Shown in pieces: positions 25,196-32,620 of a stretch of DNA of 64,000 nucleotides. Below the pieces are notes generated by a model. It saw only the letters and a program-made list of their open reading frames with translations, ran no database searches and was not told the DNA's origin. Position 1 is the first letter of the stretch. Each line of letters begins with the position of its first letter. This stretch comes from Physcousia sp015060555 (GTDB lineage Bacteria > Bacteroidota > Bacteroidia > Bacteroidales > Bacteroidaceae), in contig SUYG01000013.1 of the NCBI GenBank assembly GCA_015060555.1, positions 1 to 64,000 on the forward strand, read 5' to 3'. A program made the position numbers and the translations under genes.

Positions 25196-26731
25196 TTACT
25201 TCAACGCTTTATTAAACATGTAGTAAACCTCGTTGTTGCGGAGGGTCTGCTTGAAGTCGGCGATGTTGGTCTGCTTGTTGATCTTGACATACTCGATGCC
25301 GCAGATCTCAGCGAAGTCCTCCCAGTACTCCTCGGTGATGTCGTAGGAGAAGGCGCTGTGGTGTGTGCCGCCAGCGAGAATCCATGCAGCTGCACCAATC
25401 TCGAAGGTGGGCTGGGGGATCCACAGTGCGCTGGCCACGGGCAGCTTGGGCATGGGCTTCGGCTCGATGCACTCAACCTCCTGAGAGATGAGACGGAAGC
25501 GGTTGCCGAGATCCACAACGGTAGCTTTCAGGCCGGCACCGGTCTTGGAGGTGAACACGAGGCGGGCGGTCTGCTGCTTGCGGATACCGATGCCGAGGAA
25601 GTGTACCTCGAGCTTGGGCTTGTCCTCGACAGCAATCAGCGGGCAAACCTCAAGCATGTGGCTCTGCAGGCAGGAGCTGCGGTCGCCGGCGAAGTTGAGG
25701 GTGTAGTCCTCGAGGAAGGAGCAGCCAGTGGGCATGCCCTGCTGGATGACCCAAAGGGTGCGATAGAGGCAGGCGGTCTTCCAGTCGCCCTCAGCACCGA
25801 AACCATAGCCCTCAGCCATCAGACGCTGGCTGGCAAGGCCGGGGATTTGGTCGAAGCCGCAGAAGTTGGGATCGTCGATGTCGGCATCGCCGAGGTCGTC
25901 GAAGTTGGTGGTGAAGGCTGTAGCGCCCTCATCCTTCAGCACACGACGCAGTGCAATCTCAGCCTTGGCAGCGTTGTGTACCTTCTCCCAATATACCTTT
26001 TCGCCGCTCTCATCAATCTTGATGGTGTAAAGCTTCTTGTACTCCTCGACAAGGGCGTCAGCCTCGGCGTCGGTGACCTTCTTGTAGTAGTCCATGAGGC
26101 TGCTGACGGGGTAGTAATCGACGTGGTAGCCGAGGCGCTGCTCGAACTCTACGCGGTCGCCGTCGGTGACAGCCACGTTGTTCATGTTCATACCGAACAT
26201 GAGGCAGCGTACGTTGTGTGCATCAGCAACGCCGGCAGCTACGCGAGCCCACACGGCAATCTGCTTCTGTGCCTTCTCATCCTTCCAGTAGCCGCAAACG
26301 ACCTTGCGAGCCACGCGCATGCGGGTGCAGATGTGTCCGAATTCGATGTCGCCGTGAGCGCTCTGGTTGAGGTTCATGAAATCCATGTCGATTTCACCCC
26401 AAGGAATCTCGGCGTTGTACTGTGAGTGGAAGTGCAGGAGAGGCTTCTGCAGCTGCTGCAGGCCCTTGATCCACATCTTAGCGGGTGAGAAGGTGTGCAT
26501 CCATGTGATGATACCTACGCACTTCTCGTCGTTGTTGGCAGCGAGCATCACCTGCTCCACTTCCTTGCTGGAGTTGGCTGTGCCCTTATAAACAATTTTC
26601 ACGGGGATGTTGCCGCTCTTATTGAGGCCTTCAACCATTTCCTTGGAGTGAGCGTCAACAGCAATGACTGCGTCACCTCCGTAGAGCAACTGTGCACCAG
26701 TTACCCACCAAATCTCAAAGTTTTCAAACAT
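25196..26731 (-). CDS. araA: L-arabinose isomerase
   Basis: Converts L-arabinose to L-ribulose, a manganese-dependent cytosolic enzyme. Visible: start MFENFEIWWVTGAQLLYG, TWMHTFSPAKMWI, and the metal/catalytic residues equivalent to E. coli Glu306 (SFLEDYTLNF), Glu333 (SHMLEVCP), His350 (LEVHFLGIG) and His450 (GGTHHSAFSYD). 511 aa is the usual length (about 500). It lies at the end of the arabinose group, preceded by two small unknown genes and by a structured leader 9 nt upstream of the ATG (26741-26790). A terminator follows at once. The next enzyme, ribulokinase, is not in the window. Confidence 0.97.
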   Translation of the reverse strand: MFENFEIWWVTGAQLLYGGDAVIAVDAHSKEMVEGLNKSGNIPVKIVYKGTANSSKEVEQVMLAANNDEKCVGIITWMHTFSPAKMWIKGLQQLQKPLLHFHSQYNAEIPWGEIDMDFMNLNQSAHGDIEFGHICTRMRVARKVVCGYWKDEKAQKQIAVWARVAAGVADAHNVRCLMFGMNMNNVAVTDGDRVEFEQRLGYHVDYYPVSSLMDYYKKVTDAEADALVEEYKKLYTIKIDESGEKVYWEKVHNAAKAEIALRRVLKDEGATAFTTNFDDLGDADIDDPNFCGFDQIPGLASQRLMAEGYGFGAEGDWKTACLYRTLWVIQQGMPTGCSFLEDYTLNFAGDRSSCLQSHMLEVCPLIAVEDKPKLEVHFLGIGIRKQQTARLVFTSKTGAGLKATVVDLGNRFRLISQEVECIEPKPMPKLPVASALWIPQPTFEIGAAAWILAGGTHHSAFSYDITEEYWEDFAEICGIEYVKINKQTNIADFKQTLRNNEVYYMFNKALK

Positions 26732-26740
26732 TTTTTAGTG

Positions 26741-26790
26741 GCCCCTCTCTTATCCCCCACAGGGGGGAAGACCAATAGGGACAATGGGTC
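26741..26790 (-). promoter_or_regulatory. Structured leader element upstream of araA
   Basis: On the minus strand the element opens with GACCC, contains GGTCTTCC, a C5/G5 hairpin and ATAAGAGAGGGGC, and ends 9 nt before the start codon. GACC pairs with GGTC, and GTCCCT pairs (one G-U) with AGGGGC; these two stems interlock. Near-identical copies precede the symporter gene and galK. Confidence 0.7.
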
Positions 26791-26808
26791 TATAGTTAGT
26801 AAATAAGA

Positions 26809-27171
26809 TTAATTGTTCGTTTGTTTCTTTCTCAATTCCAGTCTCACACAGTAGCTCCACGTTCCGAAACCGTACCACCCACTCGACCAGCTTTCGCCTA
26901 GACGGAGAGTGATGTCCTGACGGTAATGCTTGTCGGTGTAGAGATGCACGGCCTCATCGTCGGCACTTAGGAAATAGAATGTATATGACTGGTAGCCGCC
27001 ATAGCTGGCGGAGCCCTTTTCCGGCTGCCATGCCGGCGAATTATTCTCGATGAGTTTACTGACGTCACAAGTATAGACATCGATGCCGCCCATGTCACGT
27101 CCGGTCACCTCACATTCTTTAGAGCTTTCTTCCTTGAGGACAAGCTCGTAGTCGTTCCAATTTACCGCCAT
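26809..27171 (-). CDS. Small protein of unknown function in the arabinose cluster (paralogue of 27195-27620)
   Basis: A 120-aa cytosolic-looking protein with no signal peptide. I do not recognise the family. It contains YGGYQSYTFYFLSADDEAVH and ends in LGESWSSGWYGFGTWSYCVR, rich in aromatic residues and probably all-beta. The segment W-(S/T)SGWY-x5-W is shared with the product of the gene upstream, so the two are probably diverged tandem duplicates. The start MAVNWNDYEL (27171) is preferred; the frame opens further to 27228 but would overlap the upstream gene. Position between araD and araA suggests a role in arabinose use, for example sugar binding, but that is inference. Confidence 0.7.
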   Translation of the reverse strand: MAVNWNDYELVLKEESSKECEVTGRDMGGIDVYTCDVSKLIENNSPAWQPEKGSASYGGYQSYTFYFLSADDEAVHLYTDKHYRQDITLRLGESWSSGWYGFGTWSYCVRLELRKKQTNN

Positions 27172-27194
27172 AGTTGCATATTGTGTTAATAACA

Positions 27195-27620
27195 TTAAAT
27201 CAGTCCGTTGCGTACTGCGTATTCCCACGCGTCATGGTCTATCTGCTGCATGGTGCGGACGCCATCGGGCAGCTCGCTCACGGGATAAGTGGCCTCTATG
27301 GTGCTGATAGTGATGCGGTGTCGCCACTCGCCCTCTTCATACCAGCCCGATGTCCACTCGCCAAAGATGTCGAGCTGGACTTCCTCTTCACCATCGCGCT
27401 CCACCTTGAGCCTTACAATGTTACCGGCACCGAGGAACGTGAAACGATAGCTGCCAGCGTAAGGCGAATGGTAGAAGCCGCCGTGGCGGTTCCACTCAAT
27501 CTGCTGCCCATCCTTGAGGTCTTTGATGTGCAGTCGCCAGTCATCGTTGGTGATGGCTTCGTCTTTATGCTGTTTCTCGGCGAAGAGGCGCAGATCCCAT
27601 TCTTTCCACTTTGTGTCCAT
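27195..27620 (-). CDS. Small protein of unknown function in the arabinose cluster (paralogue of 26809-27171)
   Basis: A 141-aa protein, no signal peptide, starting MDTKWKEWDLRLFAEK (27620). The core GGFYHSPYAGSYRFTFLGAG ... LDIFGEWTSGWYEEGEWRHR is similar to the second half of the neighbouring 120-aa protein, ending in the same W-TSGWY-x4-W motif; it carries about 25 extra residues at the C-terminus. Aromatic-rich and probably beta-sandwich-like. Function unknown. It lies about 50 bp after araD and 23 bp before its paralogue, clearly in the same transcript. The longer frame to 27671 begins inside the araD stop region and is less likely. Confidence 0.7.
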   Translation of the reverse strand: MDTKWKEWDLRLFAEKQHKDEAITNDDWRLHIKDLKDGQQIEWNRHGGFYHSPYAGSYRFTFLGAGNIVRLKVERDGEEEVQLDIFGEWTSGWYEEGEWRHRITISTIEATYPVSELPDGVRTMQQIDHDAWEYAVRNGLI

Positions 27621-27671
27621 AATTGTTCCGGTTTTAAAATTATGCTTTGTTTGAGCGTGCCCGTTATGCAA

Positions 27672-28382
27672 TTAGTGTTTCTGACCTTTCTGACCGTAGT
27701 AGGCGTTTGGTCCGTGTTTACGCATGTAGTGTTTCTCGATGAGGAGCGGGTTCATGGTAAGTTCGGGGTTCACGCTGAAGGCGATGAAGGCCATCTTGGC
27801 GCATTGCTCCATGACCTTGGCGTTATACACGGCATTGTCGGGAGAGGTACCCCAGGAGAACGGACCGTGGTTCTTCACGAGGACGGCGGGCGTGTGGTCG
27901 GGGTTGATCTTGCGGATATTCAGGATTTCATCCACGATGACATTACCTGTCTCCAGCTCGTACTGACCCTTAACCTCTGCCTCCGTCATATCACGTGTGC
28001 AGGGGATGTTCTGGTAGAAGTAGTCGGCGTGGGTTGTGCCGATATTGGGAATATCGCGACCAGCCTGTGCGAAGGCGGTGGCATAGGTGCTGTGTGTGTG
28101 CACGACGCCTTGGATGTTGGGGAAGGCCTTATATAATACAAGGTGTGTGGGGGTGTCGGATGACGGATTGAGGTCGCCCTCGACCACCTTGCCGCTTTCG
28201 AGGTCCACGACAACCATGTCGCTGGCTTTCATCTCGTCGTAGCTGACGCCAGAGGGCTTGATGACCACAAGACCTTTCTCTCGGTCGATGCCTGAGACAT
28301 TGCCCCAGGTGAAGATAACGAGGCCTTGCTTAACCAAGTCAAGGTTGGCCTTGAATACTTTCTGCTTGAGTTCTTCTAACAT
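27672..28382 (-). CDS. araD: L-ribulose-5-phosphate 4-epimerase
   Basis: Converts L-ribulose 5-phosphate to D-xylulose 5-phosphate, the last step of the arabinose route into the pentose phosphate pathway. A 236-aa class II aldolase-fold enzyme with MLEELKQKVFKANLDLVKQG start, TWGNVSGIDREKG, VIKPSGVSYDEM, the zinc-binding HTHSTYATAFAQ (two His) and later ILVKNHGPFSWG containing the third His. Length is close to E. coli AraD (231). It is followed by the small paralogous genes and araA. Upstream, about 120 bp with heptamer repeats and a hairpin separate it from the regulator gene. Confidence 0.95.
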   Translation of the reverse strand: MLEELKQKVFKANLDLVKQGLVIFTWGNVSGIDREKGLVVIKPSGVSYDEMKASDMVVVDLESGKVVEGDLNPSSDTPTHLVLYKAFPNIQGVVHTHSTYATAFAQAGRDIPNIGTTHADYFYQNIPCTRDMTEAEVKGQYELETGNVIVDEILNIRKINPDHTPAVLVKNHGPFSWGTSPDNAVYNAKVMEQCAKMAFIAFSVNPELTMNPLLIEKHYMRKHGPNAYYGQKGQKH

Positions 28383-28395
28383 GGGATGTTTTTAT

Positions 28396-28430
28396 AGTTT
28401 AAAGTTTATGGTATAAAGTTTAAAGAGTTC
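28396..28430. repeat. Five-unit heptamer array upstream of araD
   Basis: Divides into 7-nt units AGTTTAA, AGTTTAT, GGTATAA, AGTTTAA, AGAGTTC. Same unit type as the array at 49954-50009. Confidence 0.6.
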
Positions 28431-28473
28431 AAGATACTTAAAAGTCCAAAAAGGTTTAAGAAGTTCAAGAGGT

Positions 28474-28496
28474 CCTAGAGCGTAAGAACCTCTAGG
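28474..28496 (-). terminator. Hairpin just after the araR-like gene, possible terminator
   Basis: Arms CCTAGAG (28474-28480) and CTCTAGG (28490-28496) with a 9-nt loop, starting 3 bp after the regulator stop codon. The minus strand downstream is T-rich but without a clean U-tract. May be a terminator or an attenuator between the regulator and araD. Confidence 0.45.
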
Positions 28497-28498
28497 GT

Positions 28499-29179
28499 CT
28501 AAAGCTTAAAGACTTGAACCTCCTTGTAAGCCCGTTCGTTGAAACGATAGAGGACGGCTCCACGCTTGGAGTTGACCTTGTCTATTTCTGATGTCTTCTC
28601 AATAAAGTGCATCTCGTTGACACGCTTGCGGAAATTGCGCTTGTCGATGCTTTCGCCCAAAATAGCTTCATAGAGTTGCTGCAGTTGTGTAAGCGTGAAC
28701 AGAGGAGGTAGGAGATGGAAACCGACAGGACGCGAAGGAATCAGCGTGCGCAGTCGGCGTAGGGCCACATCCACCATCTCCATGTGGTCGAAAAGCAGGA
28801 TGGGCAACTTGTTGACATCTTCCCAATAGGCTGAGTTCTGATAGGTCAAATCCATGCTCACCTTCTCAATATCCACCAGCGCAAAGTATGCGATGGAGAT
28901 AACGCGGCTCCCCGAATCGCGATGAACGGAACCGAAAGCACCAACCTGTCGCATATAGATATCGTGGAGCCCTGTCAGCTCTTTAAGAACGCGCTGTGCA
29001 GCATCTTCAATATCTTCGTCGCGATTCACGAATCCACCCATGAGCGACCATTCACCTTGTCGAGGCTCAAAGGGTCGCTTTTGTAGCAGCAACTTGAGTT
29101 TCCCTGCTTGGAAGCCGAAGATGATACAGTCGACTGCCACGTGGAATTTAGGATATTGTTGATAGAATAATGTTGTCAT
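28499..29179 (-). CDS. araR: Nudix-type transcriptional regulator of L-arabinose use (AraR, NrtR family)
   Basis: A 226-aa repressor-type protein: Nudix fold (about 1-145) plus C-terminal winged helix (FTLTQLQQLYEAILGESIDK, then RNFRKRVNEMHFIEKT). In Bacteroidota this family controls arabinose genes and senses arabinose. The Nudix box reads GGFVNRDEDIEDAAQRVLKE followed by LTGL, where REUXEE has become RVLKEL, so the catalytic Glu pair is broken, as expected for a sensor rather than a hydrolase. I chose ATG 29179 (MTTLFYQQYPKF) by family N-termini; ATG 29215 would add 12 residues. It lies between the symporter gene and araD. Confidence 0.9.
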   Translation of the reverse strand: MTTLFYQQYPKFHVAVDCIIFGFQAGKLKLLLQKRPFEPRQGEWSLMGGFVNRDEDIEDAAQRVLKELTGLHDIYMRQVGAFGSVHRDSGSRVISIAYFALVDIEKVSMDLTYQNSAYWEDVNKLPILLFDHMEMVDVALRRLRTLIPSRPVGFHLLPPLFTLTQLQQLYEAILGESIDKRNFRKRVNEMHFIEKTSEIDKVNSKRGAVLYRFNERAYKEVQVFKL

Positions 29180-29231
29180 GTAGTTAGTAGTGTCAGTTCC
29201 CCTTTTCATTATCATCAGTGAGATGTTGATA

Positions 29232-29268
29232 ACATCAGGAGTGGAGTAGGAAGCTCCACTCCTGATGT
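29232..29268 (-). terminator. 15-bp perfect hairpin after the symporter gene
   Basis: Arms 29232-29246 and 29254-29268 are perfectly complementary around a 7-nt loop, 7 bp after the symporter stop codon. No U-tract follows on the minus strand, so it may stabilise the symporter mRNA 3' end or act as a partial terminator rather than a full one. Confidence 0.6.
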
Positions 29269-29275
29269 GTAAGTA

Positions 29276-31000
29276 TTACCAGAAGTACCAGTAGAAGCAA
29301 GCGCAAAGACCCACGACAACAAGCGTGCCGATGATGTCGAAGGCGCCCCAGCTCTCCTTGATGGATTTCTTGAAGTCGGGTGTGAAGGTGATGGCATCAA
29401 TCTGTTCCTGGCTGGGAGCCGGTGTGAACAGGGATACTGCATAGATGAACACGAGCAGGAACACCAGCAGCCAGCACTCAAAGACAAGCCAGTTGGTCTG
29501 CCAGAACCAAGCGGTGTTCTCCCAGAAGGCTCCTTCCATAGTGGCACGACCTGTGTCGGTGATGACATTGGTGACCAGACGCAGCATTCCGATGAGGAAG
29601 CCAACAATCATGGTGTATTCACCAGCCTTCGGCGTTACCTTCTTACTGAGAATACCACATGCGAAGACAACAACCATAGCAGGAGCCAGCAGCGACTGGA
29701 TACCCTGGAGATAGTTGTACAGTGTGTCCATGCCCATCATAATAGGCAGCCATGCAAAGCCGAGAATCACGACAACGACAGTGGCGATACGGCCTGTGAG
29801 CACATAGTGAGCCTCGCTCATGCCCTGCTTCAAAGGCTTGTAGAAATCTTCTACAAAGAGGGTGGCACAGCTGTTGAAGAAAGCTGCCAGAGAAGCAACG
29901 AGGGCGCAAATGAAACCGATGGTGACGATACCCTTGATACCTGCGGGCAACACCTGTTGAACCATAATGGCAAAGGCTGCGTCGGTCTCGCTCAGGTCGA
30001 AGGTTCCCTTCTCAGCCAGCGCAGCGGCTATCATACCAGGAATGAGGAACATGAAACAAGGCAGCACCTTGAAGAAGCCGGCTGCAATGGTACCGCGACG
30101 AGCACGCTTCATCACCTCTGCATTGTCCTCACCAGGGACCTGACCGAGCACACGCTGAACAATGTGCTGGTCGGTGCACCAGTACCAGAAACCGATGATG
30201 CAGGCACCCAGGAACACCACGAAGCCCGGGTACTCCTGATACATGGAGTCGCCTTCTTCCCAGTGAAACATGTGTGTGGTGCCGTAGCCATTGTTGAGCT
30301 GGCCGCAGTAGTCCATCATGCTGGTCCAACCTTCGACGATGCTGCCGCCGCCCAGGGTTGCGAGACCTAGGAACAGAACCAGGAAGGAACCGATAATGAG
30401 AATCGGGGTCTGGATGGAGGAGAGTGTCATCACACCCTTCATGCCACCGAAAACAGTGAACACGGCGGTGATGAGAATCAAGCCAATAGCACCGTACCAG
30501 AAGTTAAGGCCCCAAAGGTACTTGAAGAAGATACCACCCGTCAAGGCTGTCACACTCACCTTTGTAAGGATGTAAGCCACCAATGTAATAACGGAGAGCC
30601 AGTAGCCTGTACGCTTGGTGTAACGGAACTTGAGGAAGTCAGGCATCGTAATAATTTTCCCCATCTTGTTGATAAGAAACTGATAGAAGGGAACAAAGAG
30701 CCAGCCGAGGATGAGGATCATCCAACCCTGCATCTCCCAGTGGGCCATTCCCACACCGCTCTTTGCACCTGTTCCGGCGAGACCTACGAGGTGCTCGGAA
30801 CCGATGTTGGCAGCAAAGATTGCCATACCAATGACGTACCAAGGTTCGCCCTTACCAAAGAGGTAAGCACTTGAGTCTTCGCCTTTCTGAGCTTTCTTGT
30901 CTTTGACGATAGCATGATATACAGCCCATATCACGCCAACGAGGCCGATGGCGAGAACCGCCCAGTCGAGCCAAATGAATTCAGTGGAATTCCAATTCAT
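29276..31000 (-). CDS. Sodium/solute symporter (SSS/SGLT family), probable arabinose transporter
   Basis: A 574-aa inner-membrane transporter of the SSS family with about 14 hydrophobic helices. Visible: WLDWAVLAIGLVGVIWAVYH first helix, IFAANIGSEHLVGLAGTGAK (sodium-site region), GWLFVPFYQFLINKMGKI, TVFGGMKGVMTLSSIQTPIL, FWYWCTDQHIVQRVLG, all typical of sugar-type SSS members. Position directly upstream of the AraR-like gene suggests L-arabinose as substrate; this is inference. A structured leader (31008-31059) ends 7 nt before its ATG. The preceding MFS gene ends 128 bp upstream. Confidence 0.93.
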   Translation of the reverse strand: MNWNSTEFIWLDWAVLAIGLVGVIWAVYHAIVKDKKAQKGEDSSAYLFGKGEPWYVIGMAIFAANIGSEHLVGLAGTGAKSGVGMAHWEMQGWMILILGWLFVPFYQFLINKMGKIITMPDFLKFRYTKRTGYWLSVITLVAYILTKVSVTALTGGIFFKYLWGLNFWYGAIGLILITAVFTVFGGMKGVMTLSSIQTPILIIGSFLVLFLGLATLGGGSIVEGWTSMMDYCGQLNNGYGTTHMFHWEEGDSMYQEYPGFVVFLGACIIGFWYWCTDQHIVQRVLGQVPGEDNAEVMKRARRGTIAAGFFKVLPCFMFLIPGMIAAALAEKGTFDLSETDAAFAIMVQQVLPAGIKGIVTIGFICALVASLAAFFNSCATLFVEDFYKPLKQGMSEAHYVLTGRIATVVVVILGFAWLPIMMGMDTLYNYLQGIQSLLAPAMVVVFACGILSKKVTPKAGEYTMIVGFLIGMLRLVTNVITDTGRATMEGAFWENTAWFWQTNWLVFECWLLVFLLVFIYAVSLFTPAPSQEQIDAITFTPDFKKSIKESWGAFDIIGTLVVVGLCACFYWYFW

Positions 31001-31007
31001 AAATGGA

Positions 31008-31059
31008 GCCCCCCTCTTATCCCCAAAAGGGGAAGACCATATAGGGGTTTGGGTCTATT
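31008..31059 (-). promoter_or_regulatory. Structured leader element upstream of the symporter gene
   Basis: Minus strand: GACCCAAACCCCTATATGG, TCTT, a CCCC-TTTT-GGGG hairpin, then ATAAGAGGGGGGC, ending 7 nt before the ATG. Same order of segments and near-identical sequence to the elements before araA and galK; the hairpin keeps its pairing while stem length and loop differ. Confidence 0.7.
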
Positions 31060-31128
31060 GTTACTAATAATTATTTTTCGTTTTTGAGTAGCACGACTTC
31101 TACCTTAGGGAAGGGTAGGAGGGGAGCA

Positions 31129-32598
31129 TTATTTTCTTTGCTTCCAAAGTTTGGTCATATCCTCAAGTGTCTTTCCCTTGGTCTCGGGTACGAGTTTCCA
31201 CACAAAGAGGGCTGCGAGGATACAGATGATGCCGTAGAGGCCATAGGTGAACCAATGGCCGAAGTCATCGCCTTCTGTGAGATGCATATTAAACATCGGC
31301 ACAAAGGAGCTGGAGACAATGAAGTTGAAAATCCATTGGAAAGCTACAGCAATGGCGACGGCACCACCGCGTATCGTATTGGGGAAGATCTCTGCAATGA
31401 GAACCCAGGTAATGGGTCCCCATGAGAACATGAAGGAAGCGGCATAAACCATGATGGAAGCTGCAGTGACGAATTCCAAGCCTTCGTGTCCAAAGGTGAT
31501 GGCTACGCCGAACGCTCCAATGGCCATACCCAAGGATCCCCAAATGAGTAGCGGTTTACGGCCCCATTTCTCAACAGTAAAGATTGCCACAAGCGTGAAG
31601 AGGATGTTTACCACACCCATGAAGACTGTGATAATCATCGGGTTCTCCATTCCCATGTCGCCGAAGATGCGGGGGGCGTAGTAGAGGACGGCATTGATAC
31701 CTACAGCCTGTTGGAAAACGCTGAGCATAATACCGACGAAGATGCACATGGCACCGTAGGTCATTAGTTTCTCGGTCTTCACAACCATCGTGTCCTTGAT
31801 GTCTTGAAGAATTTGAGCGGCTTTGACGCTGCCGTTGATCCTAGCAAGAATACGCTGTGCCACATCATCACGACCGATGCTAACCAGATAGCGTGGCGTC
31901 TCAGGAACGAAGCAGATGAGAAGGGCGAAGAGTCCTGCGGGAACCGCTTCGGAGCCAAACATATAGCGCCATCCCGTGGTGACAGTCCACTGTGCAGCAG
32001 GAGTGATGGCAGCAATGCCCTTGCCCATCTCTTCAACCAATGGCTGAATGTGGTCGCCCAGGATGAAGAAGTTCACGAAATATACCAACAACTGACCAAA
32101 GATGATGGCAAACTGGTTCCAGGATACGAGCATTCCACGAATCTCAGAGGGTGCTACCTCACCAATATACATGGGGCAGATAGCAGAAGCCAAGCCTACG
32201 CCGATACCGCCGATGATACGATAAATGTTGAAGGTGATAAGCAGGGAGAACGTAGGAGTGCCGTATTCAAAGAACAAGAATTCGGGCTGCATACTGCCCA
32301 ACGCGGAGATGAAGAACAGCAGTCCCGCAATGATGAGTGAACGCTTGCGGCCAAGGTTGGTTGCTAAGAAACCGGAGAGTGCTGAGCCGATGATGCAACC
32401 AATCAGTGCCGATGCAGAGGTAAAACCATGCCAACCGTCGGTGTAGGTAAAATCCTTGGCCTCCATGAAGAAAGCCTGCAGGCCTTTTTCGGCGCCAGAG
32501 ATGACCGCCGTGTCATATCCGAAGAGCAGTCCTCCGAGGACGGCAACCATTACGATGCCAATTAGATATCCTCCACTGCCTTTGACGTTTTGAGTCAT
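31129..32598 (-). CDS. MFS sugar porter (XylE/AraE-like)
   Basis: A 489-aa sugar/proton symporter with 12 predicted helices. Visible: GGLLFGYDTAVISGAEKGL, the sugar-porter signatures (NLGRKRSLIIAGLLFF; GGIGVGLASAICPMYIGEVA; SEIRGMLVSWNQFAIIFGQL), VPETPRYL, QQAVGINAVLYYAPRIF and the closing VPETKGKTLEDM. The closest described type is D-xylose/L-arabinose porter XylE/AraE; the actual substrate may also be galactose, because an aldose epimerase gene lies 22 bp upstream. ATG 32598 (MTQNVKGSGG) is preferred over an upstream start at 32610 that adds four residues. Confidence 0.9.
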   Translation of the reverse strand: MTQNVKGSGGYLIGIVMVAVLGGLLFGYDTAVISGAEKGLQAFFMEAKDFTYTDGWHGFTSASALIGCIIGSALSGFLATNLGRKRSLIIAGLLFFISALGSMQPEFLFFEYGTPTFSLLITFNIYRIIGGIGVGLASAICPMYIGEVAPSEIRGMLVSWNQFAIIFGQLLVYFVNFFILGDHIQPLVEEMGKGIAAITPAAQWTVTTGWRYMFGSEAVPAGLFALLICFVPETPRYLVSIGRDDVAQRILARINGSVKAAQILQDIKDTMVVKTEKLMTYGAMCIFVGIMLSVFQQAVGINAVLYYAPRIFGDMGMENPMIITVFMGVVNILFTLVAIFTVEKWGRKPLLIWGSLGMAIGAFGVAITFGHEGLEFVTAASIMVYAASFMFSWGPITWVLIAEIFPNTIRGGAVAIAVAFQWIFNFIVSSSFVPMFNMHLTEGDDFGHWFTYGLYGIICILAALFVWKLVPETKGKTLEDMTKLWKQRK

Positions 32599-32620
32599 AA
32601 TTATCAACAACTTTTGTCAA

